DNA of 64,000 bases from Cristatella mucedo (Eukaryota; Bryozoa; Phylactolaemata; Cristatellidae), in NCBI GenBank assembly GCA_009760855.2, contig WPIO01000070.1, positions 1,272,001 to 1,336,000 on the forward strand, in the 5' to 3' direction. Made by a program: the position numbers and the translations under genes. The notes beneath the pieces were generated by a model that had not been told where the DNA came from, made no database searches, and saw nothing but the letters and a program-made list of their open reading frames with translations. This document shows, one piece after another, positions 53,900 to 63,671 of the stretch (within the stretch, counting starts at the first letter, position 1; every line of letters begins with the position of its first letter).

Positions 53900-56100
53900 A
53901 CACTCCGACGTAGACGTAGGGAAGAACAAAGCTAGCAGCTCAAGCCCACCGTCGAGGAAAAGAGATAACTCTCCTTACCTCGAGTTAATCACTAGTCACT
54001 ACACTAAATCAGCATGCCAAAATAAGAAAAACATGTATTGCATCGTATATCACGTACGCCTGTATTGCATGCCACGAGTTTCCTGAGTGAAGGTGCGAGT
54101 GAAAATGGCAGTCAGCACAGCAGCTCGGCATGTTTTTTATTGTCGCTTTCAGCCATTTAGCTCTCACTTAGCTTAAATGAGTTGCTGAGAACGCTACAGT
54201 AAACAGTGAAAGTAAAGGACTTATTATAGCTACGTGACAGCTATTTTGTTCCAATTATGACTGACACATTTTTTATTAATATCATTTTAGTAGGGGGTTC
54301 ATAACAGGTGTATCTAGTGAGGTGCTCTCTTTCGGACAGAAGTAGCATGCTTTAGCATACTCCGGAGGTGTGCTTCTCAGCAGTGTCCGCCCGGTTTCAG
54401 TTGCAGCCACCTACCGCGCTCGAACAAACCGCCAGTGCCAAAACAGGTGGTTGGAGTCGGCACGACTTGGGTTAGCATTCGATAAATTTAGTTCTGAGGC
54501 TTCCAGATGCTTGATGAGGCCCATGGGGCGACGTCTGGGGGGCGGGGTCTACGGACAAGAGACAACTCGCTGCACCCGAATTGCTGTCCGAAGGCATCGA
54601 ATGACTTTGGCATGCATGTACAGTCGCTGGCATGCCAAAGTCTGCCTGCACGACTACCCACATTCTTCTGAGACCTAAAGGGATAATACCCAAATGCCCT
54701 CAATTGCAATTGAATCGATCCTGTTTCATTGTGTTGGCTGAATGGAACAATGAAGTGCATGACTACGGTTTCCCAAACAGGTGACACCTTGGTGAAGGAG
54801 CTTTATAGTCTAGTATCAGCCGCTGTAACTGACTGTACGTCTGATGCTCCGAGATCTGATGCTCCAATTACATGGAGCATCGACACGAGGCCAGGTTATG
54901 GACCAACCGGAAAATCAGGCAGCAATGGAGGTGTAACATCTGTCTACAACAAAGCCGTTGTAGCTTCGAGCCTGCTCGAAGCAGCAGATGGGGACAGGCT
55001 ACGGCCAAAGCATCTAATCGCTGCTTTATTTATAAGTTGACCTTTGGCGGAATTATATCACATAGCAGAAGGCATGCTGCTATGCCAATTGTAGACAGAC
55101 TCCGAGAGCAGAACAACATGTCTGGTGCAGAATCCAAAAGCAGCTGACGAATCTGACCAATGAATAATCAGTACACATCACGGCCTTCACCACTGCAACT
55201 GCAGCGTTGCATGCTGCGATTGCTCACACATCACTCTGCTTTGAGTGTCTTTTGATCACTATGCTAAGGACGAACTGCCACCGCGACATTATCGCATCAC
55301 CGATACATTGCGAATTCAAAACTTATAGCAGCAGCGAGCAGGAGCAGCGTGCTCCGCACGCTGGAGTGGGCGGGAGGTGCCGCGCCATCTCTGGTGAGAG
55401 CCGGAGATGATCGTACCGCCTCTGCACCCACTATCACATTGCTTCCCACGCGTTTAGCAGCAGGGCATGGCTGCCTTGCTCAGGATGGACCGCACGAAAT
55501 ATGAACACGAGCTGGCGCCAGAGCATAGCTCAGTACACGAGAAAATGCATGTAAAGCTAGAACGTACCCAGTGCACGAGACGCGGCTGCATCTGCACACG
55601 CAACGACAGACAGGCACTGCATGCTTGCAAGCATCGCTGCATGGCATGCCAGTCTATGGGTCAAGAAAGGCAAGAACACGAGTAAAGGCTCGAGGTGAGG
55701 GTCGAACAAGTACGACAAATGGCAGGGTGGCTAGTAAGTAGCAAGGGTGGCAGCCAAAGGGAGGAGTGACTCCAAAGTGACAGGAACAGATGACCCGCTG
55801 ATGGCGCTGGCGAGCACAGCGTGACCGGCAGGTCGTGCATGGAGGAGGAATGCTGGCTGTATGTATATGTAGCGAGCCTGCAGCTCCCCACGTGGCGCTG
55901 GAGGAAGGAGGAGGAGGAGGAGGAGGAAGAAGATCACTCGGTGAGCATGAGCATGCTGGTGCACGGCGATGCGATCGGTGCTGCAGAACTGCGCTTGCTG
56001 CTGCCCCAGTCAGAGGTGACGAAATCAGTGATGCCGCCACACAAAGGCAATCATGGCGTCAGGCTAAGATTGTATGACTTGACTCAGCCAGGCTCTGACA
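53900..56100. other. Region downstream of VAMP7, no gene recognised
   Basis: I checked both strands for conserved domains and found none. Open frames of about 100 codons at 54370-54678, 54729-55040 and 55821-56114 have no family features, and a (GGA)n run at 55907-55931 inflates one of them. Small unidentified exons cannot be excluded. Confidence 0.4.
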
Positions 56101-56246
56101 GCAGCATTAAGTAACTACATAAGAAATGCAGTAATTCTGGCCGTAAGGAAAAGTTAAGAAACTGATTAAGGGCAGTGACTCGAGCCGGTCGGCGGCAGCA
56201 GCTCAGGTTGTAGTAGCAGTACAAGCAGACCCGGCAGCACCGACAC

Positions 56247-56459
56247 TTATTTCCCGCTGGGCTTAATAGTTGTTGTAGAAGCACTGGGGACACTGTTGCT
56301 CTCACCACCACTCTTGAATGCACCGGTAGAAACCAAAATGATGACAACTATGACAGCAAGTACGACAAATATGACAACGCCCAAAATGATTTTCATTTTC
56401 ATGTTCTTCCACCACATGACCTTATGGGCAGCCCTTGCAGTCTTCCTAAACGAGTTGGC
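56247..56459 (-). CDS. VAMP7: VAMP7 last coding exon (membrane anchor)
   Basis: After TTTCCAG it reads ANSFRKTARAAHKVMWWKNM, the hydrophobic anchor, then GAFKSGGESNSVPSASTTT and IKPSGK with stop TAA (56249-56247). The Ser/Thr-rich tail after the anchor would face the lumen. Confidence 0.93.
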   Translation of the reverse strand, partial: ANSFRKTARAAHKVMWWKNMKMKIILGVVIFVVLAVIVVIILVSTGAFKSGGESNSVPSASTTTIKPSGK

Positions 56460-59400
56460 CTGGAAACAACCAGAATGCAGTAGGTAAGACATTGGACAAA
56501 CCAACAGTAGTCGGCCAAAAAGAGGAACTGGACGGCGCATGCACCGCCAGCACCGATGCACCACCAGCAGCAAGCGAGCAGATATGACAGGCAGTAAGCG
56601 GTAAAGTTAAGGTGAAGGTTGGCCGATTCAACAACCAAGTTCCCAAAGCAGCACTGGAGCACACGTAGCAGTTTTTGCCCATCCAATACACAAGGTCGTG
56701 AAATGTAAGGTAAGCTGATTTAACAGCCTATAATTATTATAATTGTATAATAATGATAATAATTATTATAAATTATATAACTATATATAATATAATATAA
56801 ATATAACCCATTTATATAGGTGGCAGCAGAAGAAGAACCTTCACGGTTACCTTCACTGCCCCTGCAGTGGTCAATAGAGAATCAACCACTGCAGGACTCA
56901 AACTCACGACCCGGGTCGTGAAAAGCGAGCACCAGGGTCACTGGGCTAACAACCTGGGGCAGTAAGCACTGGCCCAAGATGCACAGGCTCAATCAAAGTA
57001 CCAATAAGACCAGAGAACACGTCTATGCTATGCCTCTACCACCAGCAAGGTTCCACCTTCTCTCACACGGGCCGGTTTGCTCGTGTGGGGGTGGCAGAAT
57101 TAGCTAAATTCAAGAAAGCACACACAACTGCTTAAAACCACTGAAGAACTTACGACTCTTATCGGGCAACCATTTTAAGCCATAAATATAATACAGTTGA
57201 CGTTTTTTCTGCTAAGCAAGCATCTTGAAGCCTAAGTTCGTGTGCTGCCATAGCACCACCACCGGCGGTGACCTTGGTAATAATAATAATAATAATAATA
57301 ATGTACTTGATAAAGCACCCTCAGAGAACTTAATCTTTTTCTAGGCGCTTTACATTTGCTGCAAAGGGAAATGCAATTAAATGGTAAGTAAAATCATGCT
57401 TGAAAAACAAACAAAATTAATAACATGGTTAGGGGTGACATGCACAGGGTCAACATGCAAATGTCGTTAGTGGCAGCATGCACAGTGTCAGCACGCATAA
57501 GCACGTGATGGATGAATCATTGGGACCCACTAAATGCTGCCCTAAATAGGTGTGTTTTTAAGTTCCCTTTAAATGTGGTCAGGTCAGGGGATGTTCTGAC
57601 GCAGGTCGGGAGGCAGTTCCAGGCTTTGGGAGCATACGAACTAAATGCACGGTCTCCAAAGGATTTGAGGTTTGTACGAGGTATTTGTAGACTGTTGGAT
57701 TCCAAAAAGCGGGCAGTACGATGCTTGGCCTGATGGGGGAGTATGTCGGAGAGATAGGCTGGAGCCATAGAATGAAGGGACCTAAAAGTGAGCGACAAGA
57801 CCTTGAAGTCCATCCGTTGCTTGACTGGTAGCCAGTGCAGGTCGGCGATAAGTTGAGTAATGTGGCAACTGCGACGCTCACGACAGACAAGTCTAGCTGC
57901 CGAGTTTTGCACCAGCTGCAATCGCCTGATCGCACATGCCGGTAGGCCAGCGAGCAGTGAGTTGCAGAAGTCAAGACGAGATGTCACGAATGCATGGACC
58001 AACTTAGACGTGGTATCCTTATCTAAACAAGCCCGAATTTTAGCAATATTATGAAGCTGAAAATAGGCAGATTTGACTGTGGAGCTGATATGGTCGTCTA
58101 ACGAGAGGTCGCTTTGGAATATGACACCTAGATTTCGAGCTGATTCGACAGGAGATATTCTGGCAGAGCCAATATTGAGCGTCAGCCTTTCCAATTTCTG
58201 AATCACACTGGGTTTGCCCATAACTAGTAAGTTAGTTTTGTCATCGTTTAGTTTTAGAAAATTTGCTGCCATCCATGTGCGGATGTCATCAATGCATGCA
58301 GCAAGTGAGTTAAGAGAATTTGAGGTGCTCGAAGGCTGTGAGGGATCAAAGCAAAGGTACAGCTGAGTGTCATCCGCATAGAAGTGAAAGCCTAGATTGT
58401 GCTTGGCAATCACATCAGCAAGAGGGAGAGTATAAACCGTGAAAAGAACCGGACCTAGCACTGAGCCCTGAGGTACTCCATATTTCAGAGGTACTTCAGA
58501 TGATCTTTGTCCATTCACGTCAATACTCTGGAGTCTCCCACTGAGATAGGATCTGAACCACTGCAGAGCAGTGCCAGTGATGCCCAGGCGAGATGAGAGG
58601 CTCTCTAGAAGAACTTTGTGATCGATGGTGTCAAAAGCTGCCGAAAGATGGAGCAAAACAAGCAGAGACACTCTACCCATGTCTGCATTCCTAAGTAGGT
58701 CGTTGTATACCCGAAGCAATGCTGACTCTGTGGAGTGATTAGCTCTAAAGCCGGACTGGAACTTACTAGCAAGGTGTGAGGTTTCGATATATGAGTTTAG
58801 CTGGTAGGTACACTGACCTTGCTAAGGAGGGTTCATTCCTGTTGCCTGTCACCCACTGATCATGGTACACAGGGTGACCCACTCTGACGTCGAGTAAGGA
58901 CAACATAGACTCACTGGCTCACACCACCACATCACATGCAGCCCTGTTGGTGCCAGTGGGTTCCAAACCTGATCAATCACAATGTCCTCTCAATGTCGTT
59001 GCCTTGAGAGACACAGCAAGTTCTCATCCACGCAGCTCTGGAAGGGAGCAAACCTCTACCTCCACGCCTTGAGAGAGGGCTCCCAATCAAGCAGCATATC
59101 GACTTTATGGCGAAGTCACTCACTTTAGAGTCCCTCCATTCTCTTGCTCCAGAATACCTATCCGAAATACAAATTTCCGGATCGCTGCTTGGCATCGTAC
59201 CAGCCACTCTTCTGACTCAAGCTATTCAGCAGTTCTTCAAATCAGGCTCAAATCCTTTGGAGACTGTGCCTTCAGTTCGTATTCTCCCAAAGCCGGGAAC
59301 TCACTCACGACAGACGTCATTAAACCCCGTGACTTAACAATTATAAAAAGAAGTTAAAAACCCACCGGTTCGTCATAGCATTTGCTCCGTCCGTGTGAAT

Positions 59401-62122
59401 GGTCCTTAGGGTGCTTATGCATACATACTGGCATTGTGAACAATATTACCAACTAACTGAAATGCTTCCTTCCTAGATATGTAAAGTACCTAGAAAGAGA
59501 TTTAGTTCTTTTGGCGGCGTTATACAATGTCTTATTATTCTTCTTCTTATGATTTATTTATTTATTTTCAAAAATACCCTGGACAAATCAGACGGTGCCA
59601 CGGTCGCACAGAAGGGTGAGGCCAGAGCATGCTCTGACCTCACCCTTCTGTACGACCTTGAACTGACCTGAAGAAGCCAGTCGGACAGCTTCTTAAACTT
59701 TCTGGGGTTAGCTGCCTCTGGAAAGGTCAAGGTCTAACCTGCTTTGGCTTAATCCTGACTACTCTGTGGAAGCTGAGGCACAGCACTTAGTAAACCGAAA
59801 TAATAATAACAATTTGTATAGCACTCTCAGAGAACTGAATCTCTTTCTAGACACTTACATTTTTCTGTAAACGAGACATGAAATTAATGCGCGATTAGCA
59901 CGCTATGACATTCGCTTGTACCTTGCTTTAATCCCTCCCAGCTCCCAGGCACATCGAATTCTCTACACACCTTTGCTGCATGTATTGCTGACATCCGCAC
60001 ATGGATGGCAGCAACCTTTCTCAAATTCAATGACGACAAAACCAACTTACTAGTTATGGGCAAACCAAGAGTGACTCGGAAACTGGGAAGATTGGCCTGC
60101 TAGTATAGTGAAGGAATAGATCTGATAGGTAGGCTGGAGTCCAAGGAGGAAGGACCATGAAAGTGAGTAACAAAACCTTGAAGATGATACGTTGCTGTGT
60201 TCAAGGCAGTGCCGGTCGGCGATAAGTAGAGTAACGTGGCAACTGCGACGCTCGCGACAGACAATCTTAGCTGTATAGTACTGCACCAACCGTAAGCGTC
60301 TGATTGCACAGGCCGGTAGACCAGCAAGCAGTGAGTTACCAAAGTCGAGACGGGATATCGAGATGGGATATTTGCATGCTGACCCTGTGCATGTCACCCC
60401 TAACTATGTTATTCACTTGTTTGTTTATCAAGCATGATCTTACTCAACATTCAATTGCATTCCCCTTTGCAGCAAATATAAAGTGCCTAGAGAGAGAGAT
60501 TAAGTTCTCTGAGGGCGCTTTATCAAGTGCATTATTATTATAATTATTATTATTACTATTATTATTATATCGTGCAGTGCTTATATTCTTGCCATTCGCT
60601 TGATACTCGCTTAATTTTGTCGTGCTTTCCATAGCCAAAGCCAATGACTGCCCCCAGGCGAGGCTGCACAGATCCACGTGCACACAGCACTTACTTTGGT
60701 GGCCAGGGATGCCACATAAGAAATCCTCCAAAAACATCGCACTCCTGTCGCTAGGCACTCGTGTCACTCGCTATCAGCTCGATGGGACTCAGCCCAGGGC
60801 ATCGGGCAAGGAGAAGGAGGAGGAGTACGAGGAGGAGACAAGCAGGGGGAGACAAGCAGGGGGAGACAAGCAGGGGGAGACAAGCAGGGGGAGACAAGCA
60901 GGGGGAGACAAGAGACAAGCAGGGGGAGACAAGCAGGGGGAGACAAGCAGGGGGAGACAAGCAGGGGGAGACAAGCAGGGGGAGACAAGCAGGGGGAGAC
61001 AAGCAGGGGGAGACAAGCAGGGGGAGACAAGCGTGCGCTCCGGCACCGGCCGGCCTCTGCTCACGCTGGCCTCCAGGTCGCCCGTCTTCTCGATGAGGTC
61101 GCCCAGTTTCTCCTCCCTCTCGAGCACCTTCTCGATGTTCTGCGTCATCACGCCTCGCACCTCCTCGACCTGCGCCTGTAGCCGCGTGATGTTGTCGCCA
61201 GTGTCGGCTGAGAATTTTTTCTGCAAAGTATACGATGAATCCACCAGGAAGCGCTTCATACGAGGCAGCAGCGGGTCCGGTGGCGCCGGCGAGCAAGCGG
61301 GCACGAGGTTCAAGGTCAAGGTCCCCGCACAATAGTCCACGGGGCTGCCTCTCCTTTCGCACCACCGGCAGTTCGATGGCGAACAGCAGTCCATCCGTCA
61401 ACAACGGTTTTCGAGAGCAGAAAGTCGCTCCACTAACCCGAGACCCGAGGCCTGAATGAACTTGGACGGCCACACCCCCCCATTTTTGACAGGCAGTCGA
61501 CTGGTACTGAACCTGAAGCCGCCAGACAGTCTGACAGTCGCTCCGCCTCCTCCGGCTCGCCTGCTGCACACTGAAAGCTGAGCACGGTGGTGGTGGGAAG
61601 GTGATAAGGTCGGCCAGTCCATGCTGGCGCGAAGCTGGCGCTTGCGCTGCCCACTGCTGGCTGACCGGTGACGGCAGACTAAGCCAATCAGAAACGAGTC
61701 CGGCATGCTGAGGAGTCGGCGGCTGCTGGGTGCAAGGCGGGCCGTGCAGTAAAAAAATATAAAAAACACAATTCATTTGTTTAGTGCCTTAATAGAACTT
61801 AATAATCTCTATTCAGGCACATCACATATGCCACGGGGCTCGAGCCCACGACCTCGGCCAGACCTTGGTCGGGGCGAGCACCTTAACCGCTGGGCCAAAC
61901 AAGTGCGGCAGTCGGCAAAGCGGGCGGAAAGGCGGCCCCCCATCCCGAGGGTCAACAGTGAGCATGTCTGGGACAGGCATGCAGTCAGTAAAGAGCAGCA
62001 AGGAAGAGCAGCAGGAATATGCACCGAGGCTACGACCGGAAACCAAAGAAAGTCGTTTACTGGTAGGAGCACGTGATCTGATCGTGGTGCAGCAGCACCG
62101 ACTCGATGCTTGATTAGTTGAT

Positions 62123-62214
<92 letters not shown>

Positions 62215-63517
62215 GGGTGCGCATACGGATGAGTCAATGCATCACAGCGACTGCTGGTGACCCAATGACTCGATGCACGAAGTCTTGACTATTTTTCGTC
62301 CTTAGCAGGGCTCCAAAGAATGGTTCGACAGACGAATTACCCCTATCCTCGACAATCCAATCTAAGTAAGAGAAAATCGACAAGAAATTGAAAGCACGAA
62401 GCTCGAATTTTGAGTCGAGTATTTCTGTACACGGTGGTTATAATGTACCCACCAAATTTCATGCCATTGCACTAGCGTGGTCTCATGCAAATGAGATCTA
62501 ACAACACTGACTGCTACCGCAATCCACCGAAAATCCACAGGAAATTGGCTGCGGGAAGCTCCAAGTTAGATTGCAAATTAAACCAAACTACTGTTCAAAT
62601 GTAGAAGCCAAAGTTAACTTCGAGCTATTGCGACTACATTCTCATGCCCTCCATTGCAATTGACTTCAGTGACCTCTATGCTATTAGGGGCACACTGCAG
62701 TCGATTGCAATGGATTGCCTGAGAACTGGGGTGCAATCCCCGCACAATTCTGTTGGTACCCCTTTGCAGCAAATGTAAAGCGCCTAGGGAAGAGATTGAG
62801 TTCTCTGAGGACGCTTTATCAAGTGCATTATTATTTTTATTATTACACTTGAGCTATAGTGCAGTTTATTATGCAAGCCAAATTGGAACTTTGCGAAGCC
62901 GATGTCCTGTAGATTTGCCATGGACTCCTGTGGATTGTGGTAGTGGTCAGCATCTTTGGGGCCTATTTGCATGATACCTTTCGAGAGCGTTGGCATGCAA
63001 TTTGGTTATTACATTATAACGTGTACAAAAATATTCATCCAGAATTTGAGCTCGAAAGGTCGATTTCCGATCAAAAATTTTCCTCAATTAGAGTGGATTG
63101 GGGCTCGCCATAAACGACCGAGGTCAAGATAATGTATTTGATGACCAAGGAAGGTCGTCGTGGGTTCGAGTCTTCTTCCTCTTCCTCCTCCTCCTCGTCG
63201 TGGCGTGACGTGAAGTGGCTGAATAGCGACTAAGTTCTCTTAGAGAGCTATACAGATGAATTGACATTTTTTTTATTTATTTTTAATCCGTTGATCCCCT
63301 CCTGCAAGCTATGCCGAGCTGTGCTTGAGAGCAGGGCATAAGTATGGGAGGGGCAATGCAGTACGGCATCACGGAGGTCGATCTATACAGCCGCGGCCTG
63401 CTACCGCAGCAGCACAAGCAACCGATTGCTGCAGTGCTGAGGCAGCAGGACAAGGTGGAAGGAAGGGCTGGGCAGGGATGGAGGGAGAGAGAGAGAGAGA
63501 GTGAGAGAGAGTGAGCA

Positions 63518-63566
<49 letters not shown>

Positions 63567-63597
63567 GGGACAGACAGGGACAGACACACAGACAGAG

Positions 63598-63671
<74 letters not shown>

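Larger units (their letters stand above)
56460..61064 (-). other. VAMP7 last intron (4.6 kb)
   Basis: Donor AGC|GTGAGC at 61065/61064 and acceptor TTTCCAG at 56460. The intron holds a SINE-1, a recent LINE-A, older LINE-A pieces including an inverted one, and a 15-bp minisatellite near the donor. Confidence 0.9.

Noticed and set aside
54370-55147. Chain of roughly 100-codon frames downstream of VAMP7
   Set aside because: No recognisable domain or splice structure, and composition like the surrounding DNA. I cannot support a gene.
57517-58719. 400-codon frame as a host gene
   Set aside because: It is the reverse transcriptase of LINE-A, bounded by a target duplication and an ATT tail.
60751-61776. 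341-codon minus-strand frame
   Set aside because: The 15-bp repeat stays open in all frames. Only 61065-61220 in a different frame carries the R-SNARE sequence.
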